From: Porticoccaceae bacterium
Lineage (GTDB): Bacteria > Pseudomonadota > Gammaproteobacteria > Pseudomonadales > Porticoccaceae
Direction: 5' to 3'
Length of the DNA stretch: 5,728 bases
NCBI GenBank assembly: GCA_002591625.1
Contig: PCDB01000016.1
Coordinates: 25,192 to 30,919, forward strand
Both the position numbers and the translations under genes were made by a program. Below are positions 1 through 5,701 of the stretch, piece after piece. Every line of letters starts with the position of its first letter. Positions within the stretch are counted from its first letter, which is position 1. The notes under the pieces were generated by a model. It did no database searches, was not told where the DNA came from, and saw nothing but the letters and a program-made list of their open reading frames with translations.

Positions 1-1404
1 AACTCTCATCTAAACTCATTAAACCCATACCTTCATGGACCTTATGCCCCGGTTTGTGAAGAAGTATCTGCAAATGAACTTCGGGTTAAAGGCGAAATAC
101 CCAAGGACCTCGCCGGCGCCTACTATCGAAATGGTCCGAATCCTTTAAAGGCACCATCAGGGATGCATCATTGGTTTGACGGCGACGGAATGGTGCATGC
201 CATTTATTTCGAGGATGGCAAAGCGCGGTACCGAAATCGTTATATCCGCTCCATGGATTTCCTTGCCGATGAACAAAACGCTCTAGAAAGGTCGGGAATC
301 TTTAATCAAGCGGTCTCCGATGACAGTTCAACTGTTTATAAGAACACTGCTAACACTGACGTGGTAATGCATGCCGGCGAGTTGATGGCTTTGTGGTACA
401 TAAGTGGAAAACCCGTTCGATTAAATGCCCGAACGCTGGAAACGATTGGTGAAGAGGATTTTCAAGGTACTTTGCCAAAAAATGTTTCTGCGCACTCGAA
501 GGTAGACAATAACACTGGGGAATTCTTGTTTTTTGATTATGCGCTTTATGAGCCATGGTATAGCTTTGGAGTGGTCGATAAACATAATCAGTTGCAACAT
601 TTTACTCAGATCGAGTTGCCTGGCCCAAGATTGCCGCACGATATGGCCATCACAGAGCGTTATGCGATTTTGATGGACTTGCCCATTGTGTTTACTGATC
701 AGGGTTTGCGGAAAAAAGTTTGGGCTATACATGAGGATAGGAAATTGCCGACTCGCTTTGGTGTGTTGCCGAGGTATGCGGATGGTAACCAAATTAAATG
801 GTTCGAATTTCCGGGCTGCTATATCTACCATGTTATCAACGCGTGGGAAGAGGGAGATAACGTTGTTTTATACTGCTGTAAGATGATTGAGAATGGTCTA
901 GACATGCCAGTCAAGTATGGTCCATATGCTCCTATGGTGAATGTATTGGCTCTCCGAGCGGTAGTCACCAAGTGGACTATGAACATGAGAACCGGTGCGG
1001 CCAAGGAAGAACAGATTGACGATGCTATCAGTGAGTTTCCAGTTGTGAATCTCGAATTTTCCGGAAAAAAATCCCGCTACTCGTATCATGGTGCTATTCC
1101 TAATACCGAAACTCAGCTCTTTGATGGAATATTGAAATATGATCTGAGCGATGGGAGCTATGTTCGTCACAGCTTCGGGAGAAATATCTATGGCTCCGAA
1201 CCAGCATTTGCTCCAAGACTGGGGTCGAGCGAAGAGGATGATGGATATGTGGTGTCTTTCGTCACTAATGCCGAAACAAATCGCTCTAGTGTGCTAATAC
1301 TGGATGCCAGAGATGTTGGCAGCAAACCGCTTGCTGAAGTTCTATTGCCTCAACGTGTTCCGCTTGGGTTTCATGGTACCTGGGCGAACCAGAATCAACT
1401 CTGA
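1..1404 (+). CDS. Carotenoid/stilbene cleavage oxygenase (RPE65/CCD family), 5' end missing
   Basis: This non-haem Fe(II) oxygenase family splits a carbon-carbon double bond in carotenoids, apocarotenoids or stilbenes with O2, giving two carbonyl products. The frame is open from base 1, so the first ATG at 163 is internal. The 54 codons before it carry family sequence (NPYLHGPYAPV, then RNGPNP at residues 43-48, then HWFDGDGMVH at 57-66; numbering from base 1, 467 residues visible). All four iron-binding histidines can be placed: H165 in SAHSKVD, H213 in LPHDMAIT, H277 in YIYHVINAWEE and H458 in VPLGFHGTW. Second-shell glutamates fit E345 (EFPVVN) and E400 (GSEPAFAPR). The third, normally in ALWE-G-P, is replaced by Tyr133 in ALWYISGKP. 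The C-terminus ends just after FHGTW, as is usual, so only the extreme N-terminus is missing. The sequence resembles bacterial lignostilbene/apocarotenoid-type members, but the substrate cannot be read from it. Likely cytoplasmic or peripherally membrane-associated. Confidence 0.93.
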   Translation, partial: NSHLNSLNPYLHGPYAPVCEEVSANELRVKGEIPKDLAGAYYRNGPNPLKAPSGMHHWFDGDGMVHAIYFEDGKARYRNRYIRSMDFLADEQNALERSGIFNQAVSDDSSTVYKNTANTDVVMHAGELMALWYISGKPVRLNARTLETIGEEDFQGTLPKNVSAHSKVDNNTGEFLFFDYALYEPWYSFGVVDKHNQLQHFTQIELPGPRLPHDMAITERYAILMDLPIVFTDQGLRKKVWAIHEDRKLPTRFGVLPRYADGNQIKWFEFPGCYIYHVINAWEEGDNVVLYCCKMIENGLDMPVKYGPYAPMVNVLALRAVVTKWTMNMRTGAAKEEQIDDAISEFPVVNLEFSGKKSRYSYHGAIPNTETQLFDGILKYDLSDGSYVRHSFGRNIYGSEPAFAPRLGSSEEDDGYVVSFVTNAETNRSSVLILDARDVGSKPLAEVLLPQRVPLGFHGTWANQNQL

Positions 1405-1486
1405 CTATTGTGGACTCTGCTGGAGTGACCTTTTTAGCCAGTTTCTCCGGTGCCAAAGCCCCTGATGGGATTACCTAAAATAATGC

Positions 1487-1515
1487 TTGCTTAGAGGGAT
1501 TCGTCTCAATATGAT
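1487..1515 (+). promoter_or_regulatory. Putative sigma-70 promoter of the TPR gene
   Basis: TTGCTT at 1487-1492 and TATGAT at 1510-1515 are separated by 17 bases, the optimal spacing. The -10 matches the consensus at five of six positions, the -35 at three of six. Transcription would begin near 1522, about 30 bases before the ATG at 1554 and upstream of its ribosome binding site. This suggests the TPR gene can be expressed independently of the oxygenase. Inferred from consensus only. Confidence 0.4.
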
Positions 1516-1553
1516 GCGCCCCCTGATGATCACACTGGCATGGAGGGGTTGTA

Positions 1554-2462
1554 ATGGGACGTCTTTTCATAACACTATTAAGTCACATTTTTATTCTGAT
1601 TATTACATCCTCAGGGGTGCGGGCAGAGATGTCAGATAAGCCTATTGATGCGGCACTTGACACGTTGCAAAAACCATTATTTCAGCCCTTTATCGAGAGG
1701 TATGTTCTGGATGAACTAAAACAACTTCGAATTGATCAGGCAAGAAGTAAACAGGAGATAATCCAGCAGATAGTTGACAGAGAAATTGCCTCTGTTGACA
1801 GGGGTGTGGAGTATGCTACCAGTACTATTACGTATTTCTTTTATCTCATTGCTGCTGCGACTTCCGTGATGGTGTTAGTCGGTTGGTCATCTTTGCGAGA
1901 AATAAAAGAGGGTGCAAGAAACTTTGCTGACGCAGAAATCTCGAAAGTGGTTCAGGAGTACGAGCAGAGATTAATAAGCATCGAAGATGAGCTTAGAGAA
2001 AAGCGTAGTCAAATTGAAAAGAATCGCGAAGAAATCGAGATGACTCAGGAGATTCAGTCTTTATGGCTGAGAGCCCAGCAAGATTCCTCGCCGGCCAATA
2101 AGATTGCAGTTTACGATGAACTCTTGAAACTTCGAAGTGATGACTGCGAGGCATTGACATACAAAGCTGACGCCGTTCTTGAATTGGGTGAGCCACAGTG
2201 GGCTGTGAATCTTTGTCAACAAGCTTTGAAGATTGATCCCGATAATAGTCATGCATTCTACCAGTTGGCCTGTGCATTTACCGTAATGGAGCAATTTGAT
2301 GAGGCTGTGCGATATCTGGCGGAAGCTCTGAATAGATCAGATAGTTATGTGGAGGAGATCCGACAAGATCCAGCGTTGGAAGCACTTGTAAATAACGAAG
2401 TTTTTGATCAAATTACTGATCTTTTAGATGCAGGAAATCCTCCTCTCCAGCAAGAAACGTGA
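1554..2462 (+). CDS. Membrane-anchored coiled-coil TPR protein, function unknown
   Basis: A 302-residue protein. Residues 1-24 look like a signal peptide (hydrophobic LFITLLSHIFILIITSS, then GVRA before E25). A polar helical stretch follows at about 25-90. A second hydrophobic segment at about 92-110 (ITYFFYLIAAATSVMVLVGW) should span the membrane. Residues about 115-165 are rich in E, K, R and Q with a coiled-coil look. Two TPR-like helix pairs follow at about 197-230 (ending ALKIDPD) and 231-264, then a tail DPALEAL-NNEVFDQI resembling the DP-L--L--d--F--L closing helix often seen after TPRs. If the signal is cleaved, residues 25-90 face the periplasm and the coiled coil and TPRs face the cytoplasm, suggesting a scaffold role. 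The start at 1554 is fixed by GGAGGGG at 1542-1548; an internal ATG (residue 26) would lose the signal peptide. No catalytic motif is visible and the partner is unknown. Confidence 0.88.
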   Translation: MGRLFITLLSHIFILIITSSGVRAEMSDKPIDAALDTLQKPLFQPFIERYVLDELKQLRIDQARSKQEIIQQIVDREIASVDRGVEYATSTITYFFYLIAAATSVMVLVGWSSLREIKEGARNFADAEISKVVQEYEQRLISIEDELREKRSQIEKNREEIEMTQEIQSLWLRAQQDSSPANKIAVYDELLKLRSDDCEALTYKADAVLELGEPQWAVNLCQQALKIDPDNSHAFYQLACAFTVMEQFDEAVRYLAEALNRSDSYVEEIRQDPALEALVNNEVFDQITDLLDAGNPPLQQET

Positions 2463-2544
2463 GGTTAGTTGTGGATTTTTCGTTAGCGTTACTTCTCCTC
2501 TGACAGCATCGACTGCTTTGAGGATGCAGCGGTGGTGATTAATC

Positions 2545-3612
2545 CTAGAGCTCATCTCGAATCAGATTAATTTCTTTTGTTCCAGACGGCATTGAAAAGG
2601 AGGTACCGTCTTGACCGACTGTGATTTCTGGAAAAATGGTTTCGGCGCCGTCCATAAAAATTGAGCTTTGGCCTGGGAGTATCAGAGGGGGCACGATGTG
2701 ATAGAGGAGTAAGTGGCCGACGCCCGCTTCTCTCGCTGTCTCAGCGGCCCCCACCGGACTTGAATGGTAATCTAGGATATCAACGGTAATCTTGGACATC
2801 CCGCGGTTGCCGAGCTTTTGGGCGGCTTTATTCATTAGGTTAACCAGATTCGGGGCTACGGCGTCGTGGATCAGCAGATCGATGCCGTCCGCGAAATGAA
2901 TGATATTAGTCGACTTGTTGGAGTCGCCAGTGATGAGTGCAGAGCGATCCTTGTATCTGATCCGATAGCCAACCGCAGGAGATACGACGCCATGATCTAC
3001 CCTGATGGCCTCTAGGAGCGTATTGTCGTCTCGAAACACTTCGACAGCTTCTCCAATGGGAGGTGTTCGAAATGGTTTGGCGATCATCCCTCGCCCACTC
3101 AATGGGGCAACTCCGTCTCCGTGGTGTTCATTCCGGTGTCCGGCGCTCGCTGCGTATGCTTCATTGAAACCGGACACGACAGCCTCTACTCCCTCAGGCC
3201 CAAACACTGGCAGTGGGCTTGAGTTTGCAGCGCTAACCCACCTGAGAGTTGCCATTTCCCCTAGACCGTCGATGTGATCGGAGTGAAAATGGGTAAGAAA
3301 CACTGCATCAATTTTGCCCACAGGATACCCCATTCTAACTAGATTCCGAGCCCCGTTTGTGCCAGCATCTATCACAAATTGTTTTGCGCCAGCAATTATG
3401 ACCACGCAGGGCCCAGAAGCTTTGGGGGCGGGCATTGGTCCCCCCGCTCCGCAGAGCGATACATGCAAGCCATCTTCCAGATCGTCGATTTGGTTTCTGC
3501 CCATTTGAATCTCTGCCCCCCTCAACATGATTGAGGTGAGAATTTTTTCTTTTTGCCCCACAATTACCACTATCGCTGCACTTAATAGTAGGAGGGAAAA
3601 TAGAATCCTCAT
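2545..3612 (-). CDS. Membrane-anchored MBL-fold metallohydrolase (RNase Z-like)
   Basis: A 355-residue metallo-beta-lactamase-fold hydrolase. The N-terminus (MRILFSLLLLSAAIVVIVG) is a signal peptide or uncleaved anchor, placing the enzyme on the periplasmic side or exported. The fold starts near residue 50 with LCGAGGPMP. The metal motif THFHSDHIDGL gives H108, H110, D112 and H113. Further candidate ligands are the HH of NEHHGDG (163-164), D230 in LITGDS, and H305 in LLLYHIVPP. This arrangement resembles the RNase Z/arylsulfatase-like branch, whose members hydrolyse phosphodiesters or sulfate esters. A secretory N-terminus argues against tRNA 3' processing, so the substrate is open. The ATG at 3612 is preceded on the minus strand by AGAGGT (plus positions 3621-3626) with 8 bases of spacing. 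It converges with the TPR gene (82 bases between stops) and diverges from the NUDIX gene. No strong terminator is visible between the convergent stops. Confidence 0.9.
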   Translation of the reverse strand: MRILFSLLLLSAAIVVIVGQKEKILTSIMLRGAEIQMGRNQIDDLEDGLHVSLCGAGGPMPAPKASGPCVVIIAGAKQFVIDAGTNGARNLVRMGYPVGKIDAVFLTHFHSDHIDGLGEMATLRWVSAANSSPLPVFGPEGVEAVVSGFNEAYAASAGHRNEHHGDGVAPLSGRGMIAKPFRTPPIGEAVEVFRDDNTLLEAIRVDHGVVSPAVGYRIRYKDRSALITGDSNKSTNIIHFADGIDLLIHDAVAPNLVNLMNKAAQKLGNRGMSKITVDILDYHSSPVGAAETAREAGVGHLLLYHIVPPLILPGQSSIFMDGAETIFPEITVGQDGTSFSMPSGTKEINLIRDEL

Positions 3613-3639
3613 GGTGGCCGACCTCTGCGTATTCGTTTG

Positions 3640-3669
3640 ATTATATCCAACCTGTTAGCACATTTGGAA
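3640..3669 (-). promoter_or_regulatory. Putative sigma-70 promoter of the MBL-fold hydrolase gene
   Basis: On the minus strand a perfect TATAAT (plus positions 3640-3645) is preceded after 18 bases by TTCCAA (3664-3669), a three-of-six -35. Transcription would start near 3633, giving a short leader of about 20 bases that contains the AGAGGT ribosome binding site. The perfect -10 and the sensible leader length support the call; the -35 is weak. Confidence 0.45.
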
Positions 3670-3672
3670 TAT

Positions 3673-3700
3673 TTGATCTTGAGTTGCACTGCCATATTAA
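3673..3700 (+). promoter_or_regulatory. Possible rightward promoter toward the NUDIX gene
   Basis: TTGATC (3673-3678) and TATTAA (3695-3700) are 16 bases apart; each hexamer matches the consensus at four of six positions. Transcription would start near 3707, upstream of both the small lipobox frame at 3729 and the NUDIX gene, leaving a leader of over 120 bases. It lies back-to-back with the leftward promoter. An operator-like inverted repeat TGGTC-8 bases-GACCA follows at 3730-3747. Weak and based on consensus only. Confidence 0.25.
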
Positions 3701-3728
3701 GTACTTATTTCAATGTGTTTTTTCTGCT

Positions 3729-3794
3729 ATGGTCAGGAATCAGACCAAGACTTTTATTGTGGTTGTAGCAGCAAGTGGCATCCTAGGTTGTTGA
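3729..3794 (+). other. 21-codon frame resembling a lipoprotein signal peptide, ending at the lipobox Cys
   Basis: An ATG at 3729 opens 21 codons: a polar, positively charged start (MVRNQTK), a hydrophobic run (TFIVVVAASG), and a lipobox-like ILGC, followed directly by TGA at 3792-3794. This has the shape of a bacterial lipoprotein signal peptide with nothing after the cysteine. It is in the same frame as the NUDIX gene, and the stretch after the stop (RGPAFSK) stays open into that gene. No Shine-Dalgarno sequence precedes the ATG, which follows a T-rich run. It could be a decayed lipoprotein gene, a leader peptide or chance. I cannot show that it is translated. Confidence 0.2.
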
Positions 3795-3833
3795 AGGGGG
3801 CCCGCTTTTTCCAAAGATCCATCAGCATTGGAG

Positions 3834-4574
3834 ATGAATAAGTTGCAAGCGGATCCTTTAATCGACAGTGATTACATCTCTCGGAGTGAGCAACGTGTCA
3901 CTGGCAGAGCTGCTCGGCCTAGGGACTCTGCAACACTTATTCTTGTGCGAACTGACGGAAAGATTCCGCGGATTCTCATGGGGAAGAGGTCTCAAAATCA
4001 CGTCTTTATGCCAAACAAATTTGTATTTCCCGGCGGAAAGGTCGAGATCGCCGATGGCCGTTTGAGGGTGCCAAATCAACTTCATCCCGCTGTATTAAGA
4101 CGACTCATGAAAGGTTGCTCTGAGACGAAAGCACGTGCACTCGCATTGGCCGCGATTCGAGAAACCTTCGAGGAAACTGGAATGATACTCGGAAAGTCGG
4201 GCTCAACAGTGATTAAAAGCCGATCTGATTCTTGGACAAAATTCTTACGCCACGGAATGACTCCTCACTTAGAAAAGCTTTACTATGTGGCCCGTGCTAT
4301 AACGCCTCCGTATAGGAATCGTCGATTTGATGCACGTTTTTTTATGGCATATGTTGATCAAAAAAGTTTATATGATGTGTCAACTGAGGCTTCGGGGGAG
4401 TTGCTAGAGATTCATTGGGTTACGCTTGGCCGTGCTCGCAAACTTGAATTGCCGCACATAACGCGCGTAATGCTTGATGAGATTGAGAGGCGCGTGGCTC
4501 ATGACGATAGTTACCACCAGGAGGGTCCCTTTGTTTATGTAAAGCATGGTCGGTTTGTTAACGGAAAGCAATGA
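3834..4574 (+). CDS. NUDIX hydrolase, subfamily with an insert inside the Nudix box
   Basis: About 246 residues. NUDIX enzymes cleave nucleoside diphosphates linked to another group, using Mg2+ or Mn2+ held by the Nudix box. Numbered from the ATG at 3834, ARPRDSATLILVR (28-39) begins the fold and FVFPGGKVE (64-71) supplies the glycines. The catalytic helix AIRETFEETGM gives R109, E110, E113, E114 and G116. About 40 residues separate PGG from RETFEE, so the usual G-x5-E-x7 spacing is absent; this recalls NUDT8/NUDT19-like and related proteobacterial proteins, some of which act on CoA esters. ARAITPPYRNRRFDARFFMA (153-172) is typical of the bacterial subfamily. The substrate is not determinable. 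The start is uncertain: TTG 3828 has no ribosome binding site, ATG 3834 directly abuts GGAG (3830-3833), and TTG 3843 has that same GGAG at an ideal 9 bases. It converges with the glycosyltransferase-like gene, with 16 bases between stops. Cytoplasmic. Confidence 0.9.
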   Translation: MNKLQADPLIDSDYISRSEQRVTGRAARPRDSATLILVRTDGKIPRILMGKRSQNHVFMPNKFVFPGGKVEIADGRLRVPNQLHPAVLRRLMKGCSETKARALALAAIRETFEETGMILGKSGSTVIKSRSDSWTKFLRHGMTPHLEKLYYVARAITPPYRNRRFDARFFMAYVDQKSLYDVSTEASGELLEIHWVTLGRARKLELPHITRVMLDEIERRVAHDDSYHQEGPFVYVKHGRFVNGKQ

Positions 4575-4590
4575 ACCGTTTAGGTGGAAC

Positions 4591-5319
4591 TCAGCGCCAG
4601 TAATCCCTGATCCAGGTTGCCGGCTTAAAATGTCGATACCATTTGCCACTTTTTCCTGCCATTGCCTCGTGGGGATCAGGCTTGCCATGGAAAACAATTA
4701 TTCTCGCGTCGTCAGGTAATAGAGTCTCCCTAGATACTATAAAAGAGAACGATTTTATACAGTGTCGCTTGAAACTCCTGCACCAACTGTCGGGCCAATA
4801 CGATAAAGCTTTTTTCTCTAACAGCGCTGCGGATAGAAATTCCTGTTCATTCCTATGTATTTGCTTCGTCCTGTCGAAAGAGTTTTGAAATCGGTCTAAG
4901 ATATCGACATGTGACCCGACTTCAAAGCGGTAGACGGATGAATTTCCCGTGCCATCCCTCTTGAGCCAGTCCTTGATGATCAAGACGTCGCCAGGGTGAT
5001 CAAACAGCTCGTCCAAAGGGCCGGTCACAATAAGGTCGAGGTCTAAACATAAGACCTTTCCCGAAAGATCATAAAGTGGTTTTGAAAATACGGCAAGTTT
5101 ATTCCAACCCCGCTCAGGGCCTTTTAAGTTGATCGAGAGCTGCGGTATCGGGAACGTTTCTATGATGTTATTCAGACCATCTGGGTCGTCGGTCAGACAT
5201 ACGAATCTAAAGGGTCTCGATAGATTTCTATCGACCATTGCATGGAGGGTGTTGACATATTCAGGGGAGTATTTTGTTCCCCATTTCATGCACAAGACGT
5301 TGACTGGATCGTTCGACAT
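4591..5319 (-). CDS. Glycosyltransferase-like protein with DxD motif (GT-A type)
   Basis: A 242-residue soluble protein with no signal peptide or membrane segment. The N-terminus (VNVLCMKWGTKYSPEYVNTL) and FRFVCLTDDPDGL (38-49) match the first Rossmann-like strands of small bacterial GT8-like transferases. The key motif is VLCLDLDLIVTGPLDELF (89-106), with D93 and D95 forming a DxD that in GT-A enzymes binds Mn2+ and the sugar nucleotide. HRNEQEFLSAAL (155-166) and IIVFHGKPDPHEA (207-219) fit the late acceptor/metal region, the latter like the late HxG-KP element of GT8 enzymes. The C-terminus ends in a W-rich, basic stretch. By analogy it may add a hexose to cell-surface glycan; donor and acceptor are unknown. 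It stands alone, without other glycan genes in view. The ATG at 5319 lacks a clear Shine-Dalgarno sequence, so the start is less certain than the family call. Confidence 0.85.
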   Translation of the reverse strand: MSNDPVNVLCMKWGTKYSPEYVNTLHAMVDRNLSRPFRFVCLTDDPDGLNNIIETFPIPQLSINLKGPERGWNKLAVFSKPLYDLSGKVLCLDLDLIVTGPLDELFDHPGDVLIIKDWLKRDGTGNSSVYRFEVGSHVDILDRFQNSFDRTKQIHRNEQEFLSAALLEKKALSYWPDSWCRSFKRHCIKSFSFIVSRETLLPDDARIIVFHGKPDPHEAMAGKSGKWYRHFKPATWIRDYWR

Positions 5320-5378
5320 CGTTAAGACTTTTCAACCGGACTCAGTTTTGATTAGGCCTGCTCGTGTCAAGCACTGCT

Positions 5379-5409
5379 ATTATATCCTATCTGGAATTAT
5401 ATGTTGGAA
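5379..5409 (-). promoter_or_regulatory. Putative promoter of the glycosyltransferase-like gene
   Basis: The minus strand carries a perfect TATAAT (plus positions 5379-5384), preceded after 19 bases by TTCCAA (5404-5409). Transcription would start near 5372, leaving a leader of roughly 50 bases before the ATG at 5319. A consensus TTGACA also lies on the minus strand at 5365-5370, but no acceptable -10 follows it at normal spacing. Spacing of 19 is long, so the -10 carries most of the weight. Confidence 0.35.
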
Positions 5410-5655
5410 AAAAAGCTGAGCTTAGTTCTCCAGGGTGTAATGCCAAGTAAATCTTGTCTGTGACTTAATTCACGCTGTTGACCGCTTGCTTGACCAAGTC
5501 GTTTGGATTTTCTGTAGTTTCTGCAGCCTGCATGTCGCTGTCTTGAATCAAAACGGTGCTAAGTATTGATTTTTTTGAGAGCCTCCCTGAAAAGTCTTTC
5601 AGACAACAGTTTACTAAGTTGTGTGATTTACTTTTTTACTTTTATATGTCAATTT

Positions 5656-5681
5656 AATAACAACTTAAATATAATGTTATT
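5656..5681. repeat. Perfect 7-base inverted repeat enclosing a TATAAT box
   Basis: AATAACA (5656-5662) and TGTTATT (5675-5681) are exact reverse complements separated by 12 bases. The spacer contains most of a plus-strand TATAAT (5670-5675) whose last base begins the right arm. A further copy of the TGTTAT core follows at 5684-5689, nine bases after the first, inside a short CTGT-TATC-ACAG palindrome. The layout fits an operator over a rightward promoter. No good -35 is present, and AT-rich DNA makes such repeats more likely by chance. Confidence 0.3.
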
Positions 5682-5701
5682 GCTGTTATCACAGTCAATT
5701 G

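Noticed and set aside
898..1170. Minus-strand frame antisense to the oxygenase gene, one of several 60-140 codon frames opposite or overlapping the main genes.
   Set aside because: It is a shadow of the real gene, which has strong motifs in its own frame; the antisense product shows none.
1386..1478. An open plus-strand frame overlapping the oxygenase C-terminus (starts GEPESTLTIVDSAG, ends at TAA 1476-1478), which could suggest a frameshifted longer C-terminus.
   Set aside because: The oxygenase frame already reaches the final His motif (VPLGFHGTW) and ends shortly after, as family members usually do, so no frameshift is needed. The extra stretch matches nothing I recognise.
2506..2527. GCATC / GATGC repeat between the convergent TPR and MBL genes.
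   Set aside because: Only five base pairs with a 12-base loop and no T-run on either side, so not a convincing terminator.
2538..2580. ATTAATC / GATTAAT inverted repeat followed by TTCTTTTG, a possible terminator for the TPR gene.
   Set aside because: The seven-base stem is mostly A-T with a 20-base loop, lies partly inside the opposing gene, and the T-run is broken.
3794..3812. GC-rich GGGGGCCCGC followed by TTTTT upstream of the NUDIX gene, resembling a terminator or attenuator.
   Set aside because: The GGGCCC palindrome leaves no room for a loop, and no stable stem precedes the T-run.
5129..5419. A 96-codon plus-strand frame across the start of the glycosyltransferase-like gene.
   Set aside because: Most of it is antisense to a well-supported coding gene, and its protein has no recognisable family features.
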